A stretch of 37,984 nt of DNA from Fuerstiella sp. (GCA_029941865.1 JAPYTO010000038.1:1-37984), one strand, 5' to 3'. Numbered from the stretch's first letter, positions 1 to 9,125 are shown. Notes: generated by a model from the sequence alone, not told the origin. Numbers and translations: made by a program.

Positions 1-191
1 TTCGCGGGTGGCGGCGAGTTTCGCGACGTCAGATCGGAACGCTGGGAATCGCCACAAAACTCGAAATGGCCGAGCAAACGTTGCACCACCTGATGGAAGA
101 CGTTGGTGTTGCAGTGACACCTGGACTTGAAGAACCGCCGACTCCCACAAGTCTGCCGGTTGTTCCCCCACCACCCGCAACGATCGAATAA
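1..191 (+). CDS. C-terminal end of an unrecognised protein (partial)
   Basis: The third forward frame is open from the window edge to TAA at 189-191, giving about 62 residues. The stretch contains a short amphipathic segment (LEMAEQTLHHLMEDVG) and a proline-rich tail ending VVPPPPATIE. I do not recognise the family. A hairpin plus T-run about 35 bases downstream is consistent with the end of a transcription unit on this strand. The start lies outside the window, so neither function nor full length can be judged, and the reading frame is supported only by the open run and the terminator. Confidence 0.45.
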   Translation, partial: RGWRRVSRRQIGTLGIATKLEMAEQTLHHLMEDVGVAVTPGLEEPPTPTSLPVVPPPPATIE

Positions 192-225
192 AGCGCAATG
201 AGATATCATGCCGGATACATCCGGC

Positions 226-256
226 ACGCCCGGTGGCCGACTTGCCCGGGCGTTTT
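226..256 (+). terminator. Intrinsic terminator after the partial first gene
   Basis: An 8-base perfect stem (acgcccgg at 226-233 with ccgggcgt at 246-253) and a 12-base loop are followed by TTT (254-256, TTTT counting the last stem base). A second small perfect hairpin (tgccgga / tccggca, 209-215 and 220-226, loop of 4) abuts it. Together they fit termination of the gene ending at 191. The remaining bases up to the radical SAM gene (257-556) show no gene I can support. Confidence 0.55.
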
Positions 257-556
257 CGCGGGACAGAGTGGTATGCATCTTCGTAGGGCCACGCCATCGT
301 CTCAAGCCAATCAATAAAGTAGGCCGGCATCCAGGAGCCACAGCGAGGCAGCTCCGGCAATGGAATGATCAGCGAAGTTATGCAGAACACGACCGGTCCT
401 GGCCTACGTTTGAAAAAAAGCGCATTGTGGTCAACACAATTCCGGCGTTCAGGCCCTCGCCGTGCGTGCCGTCGGACGACGCCGCGACTTTGTGTGACAT
501 TCCGATATACTGCCGACTGTTTCCTGTCAACGCCTTCCGTTTTAAACCGTCGCAGC

Positions 557-2122
557 ATGCCCGACATCGTCCTGGCAACGCTCAACGCCCGTTACTGGCA
601 CTCATCCTTTGGCCTGCGCTATCTGCTGGCAAATATGGGAGAACTGACGCCGGCGACGATTATTCAGGAATACGGAATCAACGATCGTCCCGTCGACATA
701 GTGGCGTCTATCCTGGCAGCACAGCCACGAATTGTGGGTTTGGGCATCTACATCTGGAATGTCGAAGCCGCGACGCACCTGGTGGCAGACCTGAAACGAG
801 TGCGGCCCGACATCTGCGTGGTGCTGGGCGGGCCCGAAGTCAGCTTCGAGACAGAATCACAGACAATCGTTGGCTTGGCCGACTACGTCATCACCGGCGA
901 AGCCGATCTGGAGTTCCCCGCTCTGTGCCGACGACTACTTGCCCAACAAGCGGGATCAGGTCTGCTCGCGCGGGAGAGTTCCGGCGCCTTGAATGATGAC
1001 CATGGCCCGCAAATTTTCCACGCTGCCGTTCCGCCTCTCGATGCGGTCCGAATGCCGTACGACCTGTACACGGATGAAGACATTGTTCACCGAGTCATTT
1101 ATGTGGAAGTGTCGCGAGGCTGTCCATTCACCTGCGAGTTCTGTCTGTCGGCGCTGGACATTCCGGTGCGGCTGTTTGACGTGGATCAGTTTCTGGCAGC
1201 GATGCAGTCGTTGCTGGATCGCGGAGTTCGCAGCTTCAAATTCGTCGATCGCACCTTCAATCTGAACATGCGAATCAGCAGCATGATACTGCAGTTCTTC
1301 CTTGATCGCCGCGAAGAAGGACTGTTTCTGCACTTCGAAATGATTCCCGATCGGCTGCCTGATTCACTGCGGGAATTAATCGTTCAGTTTCCCGACGGAG
1401 TCCTGCAGTTCGAAATCGGAGTGCAGACGTTCAACGACAACGTGGGCGAACTCATCAGTCGACGACAGGACAATGACAAACTGACCGACAACTTCCGTTT
1501 TCTGCGTCAGCAATCGGGAGTGCACATTCACGCCGATCTGATCATCGGACTTCCGGGTGAGAAAATCGAGAGTTTCGCCAACGGGTTTGATCGTCTTGTG
1601 GACCTTCATCCGCAGGAAATCCAGGTCGGAATTCTGAAACGGCTGAAGGGGACGCCAATCACACGGCACGACGAAGAATGGCAAATGGTTTACAGTGCCC
1701 AGCCGCCATTCGAGATTCTCAGCAATCGACTGATTGACTTTGAAATGATGCACCGATTGCGACGTTTTGCCAGGTTCTGGGGCATCGTTGCTAACAGCGG
1801 AAACTTCGTTCTTAGTTGCCCACTGATCTGGCAGGATCGCAATTCCGCGTTCTACAGCTTTCTGGGATTCAGTGACTGGCTGTTTGACGTCGAACAACGA
1901 TCGCACAATATTTCGCTGATTCGGCTGGCCGAAAGACTTTTTCAGTATCTCTGTCGCCACGTGGCGATCGAGCACGTAGCCGAAACAATCTGGGCTGACT
2001 ATGTCAGTACGGGGCGAAAAGACAAGCCGCGATTTCTTAGAGAATTCGACCTTGCTCCCCCACACGAAGTTGTTGAAAAAGACAGCCCCCCGCAATCCCG
2101 TCAGGCACGTCACGTGCGCTGA
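557..2122 (+). CDS. B12-binding radical SAM protein, DUF4080 type
   Basis: A 521-residue cytoplasmic protein. Residues 1 to about 150 form a cobalamin-binding-like Rossmann domain (start [20 protein letters not shown], then [10 protein letters not shown]). The radical SAM core follows, with the cluster motif C189-x3-C193-x2-C196 (CPFTCEFC) that binds the 4Fe-4S cluster and SAM. The remaining C-terminus matches the layout of DUF4080 proteins in the COG1032 group. The open frame extends upstream to 365, but the ATG at 557 is preferred because family members begin within a few residues of the NARY/I-HSS motif, and the upstream extension is low-complexity and basic. No clear Shine-Dalgarno is visible. 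The substrate is unknown. The gene stands alone between a terminator and a convergent sulfatase, so context gives no pathway. Confidence 0.88.
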   Translation: MPDIVLATLNARYWHSSFGLRYLLANMGELTPATIIQEYGINDRPVDIVASILAAQPRIVGLGIYIWNVEAATHLVADLKRVRPDICVVLGGPEVSFETESQTIVGLADYVITGEADLEFPALCRRLLAQQAGSGLLARESSGALNDDHGPQIFHAAVPPLDAVRMPYDLYTDEDIVHRVIYVEVSRGCPFTCEFCLSALDIPVRLFDVDQFLAAMQSLLDRGVRSFKFVDRTFNLNMRISSMILQFFLDRREEGLFLHFEMIPDRLPDSLRELIVQFPDGVLQFEIGVQTFNDNVGELISRRQDNDKLTDNFRFLRQQSGVHIHADLIIGLPGEKIESFANGFDRLVDLHPQEIQVGILKRLKGTPITRHDEEWQMVYSAQPPFEILSNRLIDFEMMHRLRRFARFWGIVANSGNFVLSCPLIWQDRNSAFYSFLGFSDWLFDVEQRSHNISLIRLAERLFQYLCRHVAIEHVAETIWADYVSTGRKDKPRFLREFDLAPPHEVVEKDSPPQSRQARHVR

Positions 2123-2257
2123 TCCCGCGCGTCACGAAGTTTCCGCTCAAATGGCTCCCGCGTTTGACGCCTTTGTTGCTTCAGCATCAAGAGTCTCCCG
2201 TGATGAAAATCGTGAATAGACTCTCATGACGATGGACCAATTCAACGGAAGCATGCC

Positions 2258-2275
2258 AGGACAGCTTGCTGTCTT
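2258..2275. terminator. Small hairpin between convergent genes
   Basis: A 7-pair stem (aggacag / ctgtctt, one G-U pair, loop of 4) sits between the radical SAM stop at 2122 and the sulfatase stop at 2297. It could end transcripts from either side, but there is no T-run on either strand, so it is only a weak terminator candidate. Confidence 0.25.
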
Positions 2276-2296
2276 GCTCTCTATTACGTGAGTCGG

Positions 2297-3925
2297 CTAT
2301 TGGGGAACTGCGGCTTGCCACCCACGGTTCAGTTGACTGGATAGTTGCACAATGAGTTGTTTGTTCTTCTCCAGATTTGCGATATTGGTATTCTCGTCCG
2401 GGTCGGCCTGCAGATCATACAACTCGTTAGCCACGATCTCTTTCCTTGCGACGCCAGTGATATGATTCCAATTTCGCCATTGGACATAATGATATTTCGA
2501 GGTGACCATCGAAAAGCCCATGTACCGTCCACCGTCAGGCGTGATTCTCGGGGCTCGGTGAAATTGACTGAACGCAGCTGACTTCCATTCCTTTCTGCCG
2601 TCCAGCAACAGCGGCTTCAGGCTTGTGCCTTCCATGTCAACCGGGATGGGGATGTCCGCGACGTCACAAAGCGTCGGATAAAGATCGACCAGTTCTACGA
2701 GTGCCTCACATTTTTCACCTCGACCCGCAGCGCCCGGAACTCTAATCATCAACGGCACCTGCAGATCGATGCCGTAGTTTGTCTGTTTGCACCAGCTGCC
2801 ATGTTCGCCAAGTTTCCAGCCGTGGTCGCCCCAGACGACGACGATGGTATTCTTATCGAGTCCCAGATCGGCAAGGCCACTCATCAGTTTTCCAAGACAA
2901 GCATCCACGTAGCTGACCGAGGCGTAATAGCCATGCTTCAGCAACCGTGACTCGGCCTCAGTCAATCCGGCGACTGAAGGATGTTGGACGTGTTCGAAGT
3001 CGTAGCAGCCCTTCAACTCATAGGCCGAGTTCATGGCCATCACCGGCGCGTCCTTAGGCATAAACGGGTTGCTTGCCATTGAGAGCTTGTCGCGATCGTA
3101 CAGATCCCAATATTTTTTGGGCGCAACAAACGGCAGATGGGGGCGATAGTATCCGAGCGCGAGAAAAAACGGCTGCTCCTTTTCCTTCAGCCGACGCATG
3201 GTCTCGATCGCCAACTCCGTTTGGGCGCCGTCATAGAATTCGTTATCAGGTCCGTCAAACGATTCTGTCGCACGACCATACGCCCAGCCATCCCCATACG
3301 CTTTGGGTTTTTTCGCGAGGCGTCGCAGCCTGACCTGCGCCAACTCGGCATTCAACGCTTCATCGTGATAAAACGATTCCGGCTCACGATCAATCATCTC
3401 CGGCGTCATGTATTTTTCGGGTCGCAGGTCCGGCTCATCAAAGGAAACCAAATCCGGCATGAAGTTATGGAAAATCTTGCCCATCGAAACCGTGTAGTAA
3501 CCGTGCCGATGAAAATGCTGCGGAATTGTCACGACGTCCGGCAGATTGACCCTGAACTTTCCCCTCAAATCCCACACGTGACTGGTGTCGGGCCGCAGCC
3601 CCGTCATCACACTGGCTCGCGACGGGGCGCACACGGCGGCCTGGCAATAGGCCCGCATGAACGTGGTCGCTCCTCCTGCAAACCGGTCAAAGTTTGGTGT
3701 CCGTATTTCCTGATTGCCGTAGCAACCCAACTCAGGACGCAGATCATCGACAGCAACAAACAACACGTTGGAACGCGACACCACATCTGCACCGACCTGG
3801 TTCGACACCGCCCTGGCATCCACAACCACGTTTCCCGACTGTGCAACCAGTGGGCAAGCCACCCACAGTGATAGACAAACGGCAAGACCAAACATTCTCA
3901 GCTGTCGGTTACGATGCTGTCTCAT
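2297..3925 (-). CDS. Secreted sulfatase, iduronate-2-sulfatase-like
   Basis: A 542-residue exported sulfatase. An N-terminal signal peptide (basic RQHRNRQLR, hydrophobic FGLAVCLSLWVACPLVA) ends near residue 28. The sulfatase fold begins at NVLFVAVDDLRPELGCYG, where D60 and D61 are the expected metal ligands. The key motif is C99-A-P-S-R103, in which the Cys is matured to formylglycine, the catalytic nucleophile. A second metal-site segment reads WGDHGWKLGEHGSW. The overall wording (VDDLRPELGCYG, GEHGSW, early CAPSR) matches iduronate-2-sulfatase-like enzymes, which are expanded in planctomycetes and remove sulfate esters from glycans. The actual substrate is unproven. The gene follows the fructosidase on the same strand after about 200 bases and may share its transcript or have its own promoter there. 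Confidence 0.93.
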   Translation of the reverse strand: MRQHRNRQLRMFGLAVCLSLWVACPLVAQSGNVVVDARAVSNQVGADVVSRSNVLFVAVDDLRPELGCYGNQEIRTPNFDRFAGGATTFMRAYCQAAVCAPSRASVMTGLRPDTSHVWDLRGKFRVNLPDVVTIPQHFHRHGYYTVSMGKIFHNFMPDLVSFDEPDLRPEKYMTPEMIDREPESFYHDEALNAELAQVRLRRLAKKPKAYGDGWAYGRATESFDGPDNEFYDGAQTELAIETMRRLKEKEQPFFLALGYYRPHLPFVAPKKYWDLYDRDKLSMASNPFMPKDAPVMAMNSAYELKGCYDFEHVQHPSVAGLTEAESRLLKHGYYASVSYVDACLGKLMSGLADLGLDKNTIVVVWGDHGWKLGEHGSWCKQTNYGIDLQVPLMIRVPGAAGRGEKCEALVELVDLYPTLCDVADIPIPVDMEGTSLKPLLLDGRKEWKSAAFSQFHRAPRITPDGGRYMGFSMVTSKYHYVQWRNWNHITGVARKEIVANELYDLQADPDENTNIANLEKNKQLIVQLSSQLNRGWQAAVPQ

Positions 3926-4123
3926 TTCCGATTCTCACTCAGGAATCCGTGTTCATCAGTCCGGGGCGCTTCAGTTTACAAAACTTCGGTGAACAATCAT
4001 CGCGCCGCCAATCACTGCAACAAGCGGTCCACGGTATCTGCAGGCCTGGTTTCGATCAAGCGGTTGTTCGTCGCTTCGTCACTGTGGTTGCGAGGGTCCG
4101 GTTTCAGGACTCATTGATTCTTT

Positions 4124-5866
4124 TCAGTAATGTTCAGCACGGTGTGGTCGCGTAGCCCGTGGGAGTGTGGATCTCGTAAGCAGAAAGACGTTCGCCGCGG
4201 CCACAATTCCGCGTGATGCGCTGTCGGCGTTCCAAATTGACTTTAATTCGTGGGCTTCAAGGACGATCAGCTTCGCATTGCCGCCGCGAGCGGTCACTGA
4301 TATCTCGCCCCCGTTCAGCTTTGCAGGTCCGCCGCTGGTAATGAAGACTCTTCCGTCGTTGCCGATAATTTCCGTCAACGAACGGTCTGCCAGTACCTGG
4401 ATGCTGATCCTGCCGTTTACAGTCTGGAGCGGTGTGTCATTCAGCATCTGCGTTTTCACGTCGTATCTAATCGATCGACCCGGAAGCTTCAGGTCAATTG
4501 CCGATGCATCTCCGACTTCAACGACCAGGCGAACATCAAGCAGGTCGCTTCCGACACGCAAGCTCGCTGACTTGTCAGCCGTCAGCGTCTGCGAATCTGC
4601 TGTGTTGCTGATTGCTCGCAGGTCTTCTATTTCTTTGATCGGCTTGACGAACATGCGGATGCCGTCGTCGGACTTTCGTAGTGTCAACCGATGCGGAAAA
4701 CTGAAGTGCTGATTGTAGGGGCCCGGCGAGCTGATTCGGATCCAGCCCATCTGAATTCTGCGACCGTCGGGCGCATTGTCGAATGTCTGAGAGGCGTAGT
4801 ACGGCCCCCAGTGGACCTGATGCTTGCCTTCGTGTTCCGGAGTGAATGTTTTTCCGTCGAACGTGCCGACCGCGTATTTTGCGTCTGCGGCAAAGACGAC
4901 CCAGCGAGTGATCTGCTTGTCACCATCGACGGGCAACTCGAACAGTTCCGTGCACTCGAAGTAGCCGGGCAGATGGCTCTGCTCAGTCCATTCTCTGAGA
5001 TTCGTCGATGTGTAGAACGCAGCGTTACGTTTGTGTGCAGGATGTTCATCGTAGACCACCATGACCCAGTGGCCGCCGAGCGCCTTTGCGGTATTGTTCA
5101 GCGGTTCGTCGGTCTCGTCGTATTCGTACCAGATGACCTTCGGGTCGCGGCCCTTGTGTTTGACGACGGGGTTCTTCTCGTACCACTTAAAGCTGTTGCC
5201 GCCGTCGGTGCTGTAGGCAATGGACTCGCCGGCACCTGTGTCGGTCAGAAATGCAACGAGCGTGTTTTTTCCCCAGCCGGCCGTGTTGTTAATGTCGACC
5301 GTGGCCCCGCCGGAAAAACATGCACCGCGTGCCATCGTCTTTGGAAACAATTTATTGGGTTGTTGTTCCCAATGCAGCAGATCCTTGCTGATGGCATGGC
5401 CCCAGGTCATGTTTCCCCATGGCAGGGCAACCGGATTGTGCTGGAAGAAGAAGTGCCACAGACCGTCGTGGTAAACCATTCCGTTGGGGTCGTTGTTCCA
5501 GCCGACCTTTTGAGTGAAGTGGAACTGTGGCCGGTGCGGTTCCTGAAAAAAACTGTCCTCGCCAGGAACGGTGTTGGATTGTTGAATCAAAGCGAATCCT
5601 TCCTCGGTGACCCTGTTCGCGATGACGCGTGCTTTCTGCCCCTTATAAGCGTCGATCGTGAAGAACGCGTACCAGTCTGTTGTGTCGGCCGACGTGGCAA
5701 TATTTAACCCGTAATTGCGAATTTCCTGATCATCGACGAACAGCTGAATCTGACCGCTCGCTTTGCCTTTGTTTTGAATAGGGATGATCAGGTAGCGATC
5801 GTCAACGGTGAATGCCTTTTCCCGTCGCGCAAACGATGTTAGTTTCGGTTTCGTGTCGGTCTGCAC
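4124..5866 (-). CDS. GH32 fructosidase, catalytic part of a frameshifted gene
   Basis: This frame encodes the glycoside hydrolase family 32 domain (levanase, inulinase or sucrose hydrolase type). Motifs seen: WNNDPNG near residue 126 (the Asp nucleophile), GRDPK (transition-state Asp), and FECTELFELP (Glu acid/base), in the right order for a five-bladed propeller, followed by a C-terminal beta-sandwich region. The first residues (QTDTKPKLTSF) are not a natural start: no signal peptide is present, and the segment continues, one base out of frame, the domain encoded just upstream (5839-6396). Full-length protein would be about 756 residues with a signal peptide. If the frameshift is real, this part lacks export and probably a start. 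It lies downstream of a PfkB kinase and a sugar porter, supporting fructan or sucrose catabolism. Confidence 0.88.
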   Translation of the reverse strand: MQTDTKPKLTSFARREKAFTVDDRYLIIPIQNKGKASGQIQLFVDDQEIRNYGLNIATSADTTDWYAFFTIDAYKGQKARVIANRVTEEGFALIQQSNTVPGEDSFFQEPHRPQFHFTQKVGWNNDPNGMVYHDGLWHFFFQHNPVALPWGNMTWGHAISKDLLHWEQQPNKLFPKTMARGACFSGGATVDINNTAGWGKNTLVAFLTDTGAGESIAYSTDGGNSFKWYEKNPVVKHKGRDPKVIWYEYDETDEPLNNTAKALGGHWVMVVYDEHPAHKRNAAFYTSTNLREWTEQSHLPGYFECTELFELPVDGDKQITRWVVFAADAKYAVGTFDGKTFTPEHEGKHQVHWGPYYASQTFDNAPDGRRIQMGWIRISSPGPYNQHFSFPHRLTLRKSDDGIRMFVKPIKEIEDLRAISNTADSQTLTADKSASLRVGSDLLDVRLVVEVGDASAIDLKLPGRSIRYDVKTQMLNDTPLQTVNGRISIQVLADRSLTEIIGNDGRVFITSGGPAKLNGGEISVTARGGNAKLIVLEAHELKSIWNADSASRGIVAAANVFLLTRSTLPRATRPHRAEHY

Positions 5867-6396
5867 AATATGGTCGACATTGACGTGCCCCAGCCTCCGG
5901 TCGCGGTGTCCACGATCTGCAGCGTGATCGTTCTGCCTGCCAGTTCCTTCACGTCCCAGAACGCCGGAGTCAATTCCTCGCTGCCGCCAGCCCGCGTATT
6001 ATCGCCGGTGATCGTGTGCACGATCACATCATCGGCCAGCAGATTCATGCACGTTTCCCCGCGATGCCCCCCGCCACCCATCAGGAATGTCAGGTAGTTC
6101 CGTTCCACCTTGATTGGCGGCGATGTCAGCGTGCCGGTCGTGCGGTCTCCTTTGAGAAACGAGTTGACCAGTCCGTTGCCGTTGAACCCGCTGACATGCA
6201 TCTGCCCGGGCAACGTGCCTTGGGCCGGACCGACACCAAAGGCTTCGCCTTTCGCTTTCCACTTGCCGTAGGTGTCGCCTTCAAAGTCGGCCACAACGAT
6301 GTCGGGGCGAGCGGCATCCTGAGCAGCAGCGGATCCGACAAGCAGCGAGAGAAGACAAACGCATGGACGGCAGTACGTCACAAGTAACCGGTTCAT
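5839..6396 (-). CDS. Signal peptide and N-terminal domain of the split GH32 gene
   Basis: The ATG at 6396 is preceded by AGGAG with 7 bases spacing, so this is the true start rather than the upstream M at 6438. Residues 1 to about 26 form a signal peptide (MNRLLVTYCRPCVCLLSLLV, then GSAAAQ). The remainder is a beta-rich domain beginning DFEGDTYGKWKAKGEAFG and reaching GGWG. After that the frame runs into nonsense (TSMSTILCRPTRNRN) and stops. Shifting by one base in the G-run restores GGWGHVNVDHIVQTD and then the GH32 catalytic part. A related domain occurs at residues about 627-775 of the 1943-residue protein at 14120-19951. On its own this fragment would be a secreted, non-catalytic module. 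Confidence 0.82.
   Translation of the reverse strand: MNRLLVTYCRPCVCLLSLLVGSAAAQDAARPDIVVADFEGDTYGKWKAKGEAFGVGPAQGTLPGQMHVSGFNGNGLVNSFLKGDRTTGTLTSPPIKVERNYLTFLMGGGGHRGETCMNLLADDVIVHTITGDNTRAGGSEELTPAFWDVKELAGRTITLQIVDTATGGWGTSMSTILCRPTRNRN
5888..5891 (-). other. Frameshift site splitting the GH32 gene
   Basis: The gene strand reads ggctggggcacgtc with four G. Five G would give ggc-tgg-ggg-cac-gtc (GWGHV) and join both halves in one frame. The paralogous domain in the large protein reads GAWGHLNFD at the same place, showing what the intact frame should encode. Confidence 0.8.
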
Positions 6397-6466
6397 ATTG
6401 ACGCTCCTGAATTTGATGATCGACGCTATTTGGACCATGTCGGACGAATTGTTGCGCAGAGGCGCT

Positions 6467-6511
6467 GAGACGCAGAGGAAAAGTCCCCCTGACTCTATGA
6501 CTCTGCGTCTC
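6467..6511. repeat. 11-base inverted repeat between kinase and GH32 genes
   Basis: The arms gagacgcagag (6467-6477) and ctctgcgtctc (6501-6511) are perfect complements with a 23-base loop. The octamer cgcagagg also occurs twice in a row just here. No T-run follows on the minus strand, so it is more likely an RNA-stabilising or attenuating hairpin, or a dispersed repeat, than a terminator. Confidence 0.6.
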
Positions 6512-6534
6512 GCGTGAGATAATCTGTTTTGGCT

Positions 6535-7431
6535 TCATTTCGTTGGTAATGTTTCGGCTGCCTGCGAACGGGGGACGGCTCCGGAGTGGGCACAGGTTGC
6601 CGCTGCGATCACACATGCCTTGTGTAGAAGTTTGTCATGGGGTTCGTCACGCAAGACTCCCAGCAAAAATGCGGCCGTAAACGCGTCGCCGGCGCCGACG
6701 GTGTCGCGAACGGCTGTTGGAATTCCGGGATGCAGCAGGATTCCGTCGGCCGTCGCCAGCACCGCTCCTTCCGCACCTCGCGTCATGACAACAAGATGCA
6801 GGTTGTTCATGTTGAGTAGCTGACGAAGCTGCGCGTCAGGTGGATCGCCGATTTCAATTCCGCAGGCCGTGCAGACTTCCGGCAGTTCTTCTTCGCTGAG
6901 TTTCAGAATGCTGGCGTGCTGGACGGACTCGCGAATCAGTTCAGAATCAAAAAATGGCGGGCGAAGATTGATGTCCAGGACACGAGGGATCCCCGTGGCG
7001 CTTGCGGCTTTAATACATTGGCGGATCGTAAGACGCGACGCTTCAGACCGTTGCCCAAGTGTTCCGAAATAGACCGCGTCCGCTGCGAGCACCCGAGCCT
7101 CAAGTTGCCCGCTCCAGCCGAGGCGGTCCCACGCTGACCCTTCGTGAATCGTAAACGTTGGGCTGCCATCTGCATCCAGCTCGACGCTCACGGTGCCAGT
7201 GGCAGCATCGGGAACAACTTGTATCAGACTCACGTCAATCCCGTATCCCTGAAGTATGTCGACGGCCAGGCGTCCGTGCCGGTCTGCACCGACTGCGCTG
7301 ACCATCGTCACATCGCCACCGGAGATTGCCGCGTGACAGGCAAAGTTGGCCGAGGCGCCGCCAAACTGCTCGCCGTCCGGAAACAGATCCCACAGCACTT
7401 CACCGAGTGAAATGATTGCCGGTCGTTTCAT
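6535..7431 (-). CDS. PfkB-family sugar kinase, fructokinase-like
   Basis: A 298-residue cytoplasmic kinase of the ribokinase/PfkB fold. It starts with ISLGEVLWDLFPDG and GGASANFACHAA (substrate-binding region, PfkB signature 1 area) and carries the ATP-site signature DTVGAGDAF at 243-251, in which D249 is the catalytic base. The GEVLWD and GGASANFA wording is typical of fructokinases, which phosphorylate fructose released by a fructosidase. The ATG overlaps the TGA of the upstream sugar porter (ATGA, 7428-7431), so the two are almost certainly co-translated, and the GH32 gene follows about 140 bases downstream. Substrate is inferred from context plus motifs and could be another hexose. Confidence 0.9.
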   Translation of the reverse strand: MKRPAIISLGEVLWDLFPDGEQFGGASANFACHAAISGGDVTMVSAVGADRHGRLAVDILQGYGIDVSLIQVVPDAATGTVSVELDADGSPTFTIHEGSAWDRLGWSGQLEARVLAADAVYFGTLGQRSEASRLTIRQCIKAASATGIPRVLDINLRPPFFDSELIRESVQHASILKLSEEELPEVCTACGIEIGDPPDAQLRQLLNMNNLHLVVMTRGAEGAVLATADGILLHPGIPTAVRDTVGAGDAFTAAFLLGVLRDEPHDKLLHKACVIAAATCAHSGAVPRSQAAETLPTK

Positions 7432-8756
7432 TCGGCCATCCCCAGTTCGTGCTCGATTTGCTCCAGTGGACGTCCTTTTGTCTCCGGCACCATGGCCTTC
7501 ACCCAGACAAGCTGCAGGACCATCATGAGACAGAAGAAGCCGAAGACGTAGCCGGGCTCAAACAGTGTCACCATTGACGGAAAAAACAGCGTCAGCAGTG
7601 CGGCAAAAATCCAATGGGTAAAACAGCCCAGCGACTGCCCCTGAGCGCGATGTCGATTCGGAAAGATCTCCGAAATGAACACCCAGATGACGGCTCCCTG
7701 CCCCACAGCGTGCGCGGCAATGAACGCGAAGATGCACGCCGGGACGATGGCGAAGTTCTCTGTAAAGAAGGCCCACGCACAAAGTCCCAGCGATGCGATG
7801 TAGCCGAACGATCCGATGTAAAGCAGCGTTCTGCGACCAAGCCGGTCGATCAGCCACAGGCCGACAAATGTGAAGATCAAATTGGTCACACCGATGCCCA
7901 CCGACTGCAGCAAAGCCGCTTTCTCACCCAGGCCTGTGAGTTCAAAGATTCGCGGTGCGAAATACAGAATGGCGTTGATGCCGGAAAGCTGATTGAAGAA
8001 CGCAATCAGAAACGCCAGCCGGATGGGCGTCTTCAGACGGTTGCTCCAGAAACCGCCCGTGCTGGACGCTTCGTGGGCGACTGCCGCAATCTCATCCGCC
8101 TTTGCTTCGATCTCACTGTGCGCGGCGTCCGCATGGATCAGACGCAGCACTGCAACGCCGGCGGCACGATCGTCTTTTCGTCCAATCAACCACCGCGGAC
8201 TCTCCGGCAGACCGAAACACAACACGCTGTAGATCAATGCTGGAATTGCCTCAACACCCATCATCCACCGCCACGCGTTGTCACCGATGCCGCCAAGCAA
8301 CGTGTTGGAAACAAAGGCAATCAAAATGCCAAACACAATGTTGAACTGAAACATTCCGGCCAATCGGCCTCGATATTTTGGCGGAGCAATCTCGGAGATG
8401 TAAAGCGGTGCCGCGACGGTCGAGATGCCGACACCCAATCCGCCGATAAACCGAGCGACCATGAACGAATTCACATCGTTCGCCAGGGCGGACCAGACAG
8501 CGGAGACGAAGTACAAAAGGCCGATAGACAGCAGGGTCCTGGTGCGACCAAAGCGATCCGTCGGCAGACTCCCCAGCAGCGACCCGACGACCGTGCCCCA
8601 CAAAGCCATGCTCATCGCGAGGCCATGCTGGAAGTCGCCCAGTTGCCATAGCGACTGAATCGTCTTTTCCGCCCCCGAGATGACGACGGTATCGAACCCA
8701 AACAGGAATCCCGCGAGCGCCGCCGTCAGGGACCAGAAGAAAAGACGTTGATTCAA
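7428..8756 (-). CDS. MFS sugar porter (sugar:H+ symporter type)
   Basis: A 442-residue, roughly 12-helix major facilitator of the sugar porter family. Signatures in order: LAGFLFGFDTVVISGAE in helix 1, PTDRFGRTRTLL in loop 2-3, PESPRWLIGRKDD after helix 6, LIDRLGRRTLLYIG in loop 8-9 and VPETKGRPLEQIE at the C-terminus. The open frame goes up to 8936 with an ATG at 8795, but TTG at 8756 has GGAG 8 bases upstream and gives a protein beginning (M)NQRLFFWSLTAALAG, as expected for this family. The upstream residues are hydrophilic and unlike a membrane protein. It probably imports fructose or short fructans for the overlapping kinase gene and is the first gene of the catabolic operon. Confidence 0.92.
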   Translation of the reverse strand: MNQRLFFWSLTAALAGFLFGFDTVVISGAEKTIQSLWQLGDFQHGLAMSMALWGTVVGSLLGSLPTDRFGRTRTLLSIGLLYFVSAVWSALANDVNSFMVARFIGGLGVGISTVAAPLYISEIAPPKYRGRLAGMFQFNIVFGILIAFVSNTLLGGIGDNAWRWMMGVEAIPALIYSVLCFGLPESPRWLIGRKDDRAAGVAVLRLIHADAAHSEIEAKADEIAAVAHEASSTGGFWSNRLKTPIRLAFLIAFFNQLSGINAILYFAPRIFELTGLGEKAALLQSVGIGVTNLIFTFVGLWLIDRLGRRTLLYIGSFGYIASLGLCAWAFFTENFAIVPACIFAFIAAHAVGQGAVIWVFISEIFPNRHRAQGQSLGCFTHWIFAALLTLFFPSMVTLFEPGYVFGFFCLMMVLQLVWVKAMVPETKGRPLEQIEHELGMAE

Positions 8757-9125
8757 GATTCGTTCTCCGTCATGGTGATCGCGACTGCGTCCCATTGCGT
8801 CTGCGTAATTCGCTATAAAACTGATTGGTTTTGTAGTGTTTCTGTGGCAGATTACGATGAGTCCCGACCGGCTCTGTAGAAAACTTTCTATTCCTGGCCA
8901 GTACAACGCCTGGGCACAGACTCTCGATGCAGGCACATGGCTGGTTGTGTTTCAATTTCTCGGGCGGCGAAAGACGAGATCGGCTTTTCGAAGGAGCATT
9001 GCTGGCACTCTGCCTATGAAGAATACAGCATCACACTCCTCCTGGCCCTTCGACACTATTGTTTACCGAACCCTCGAAGCCTGCGGCGAGAAATGATCCT
9101 GATCCGAGAATGATCGTTGGGGGCG
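8757..9125. other. Spacer upstream of the fructan-type operon
   Basis: About 370 bases between the sugar porter start and the methyltransferase stop, both on the minus strand. No gene is supported. The porter operon promoter should lie here, but I see neither a convincing -35/-10 pair nor a strong operator-like palindrome. Confidence 0.4.

Noticed and set aside
4691-5707. 338-codon plus-strand open frame
   Set aside because: Antisense to the GH32 catalytic domain, whose active-site motifs are all present.
6467-6511. Inverted repeat considered as an intrinsic terminator
   Set aside because: No T-run after the stem on the transcribed strand, and the downstream GH32 gene appears to belong to the same unit.
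7614-8651. 345-codon plus-strand open frame
   Set aside because: Antisense to the sugar porter, whose family motifs are clear. The translation is rich in Arg/Gln/Asp with no motif.
8757-8936. Upstream extension of the sugar porter frame
   Set aside because: The extra 60 residues are polar and unlike the family N-terminus; TTG 8756 has a better ribosome binding site.
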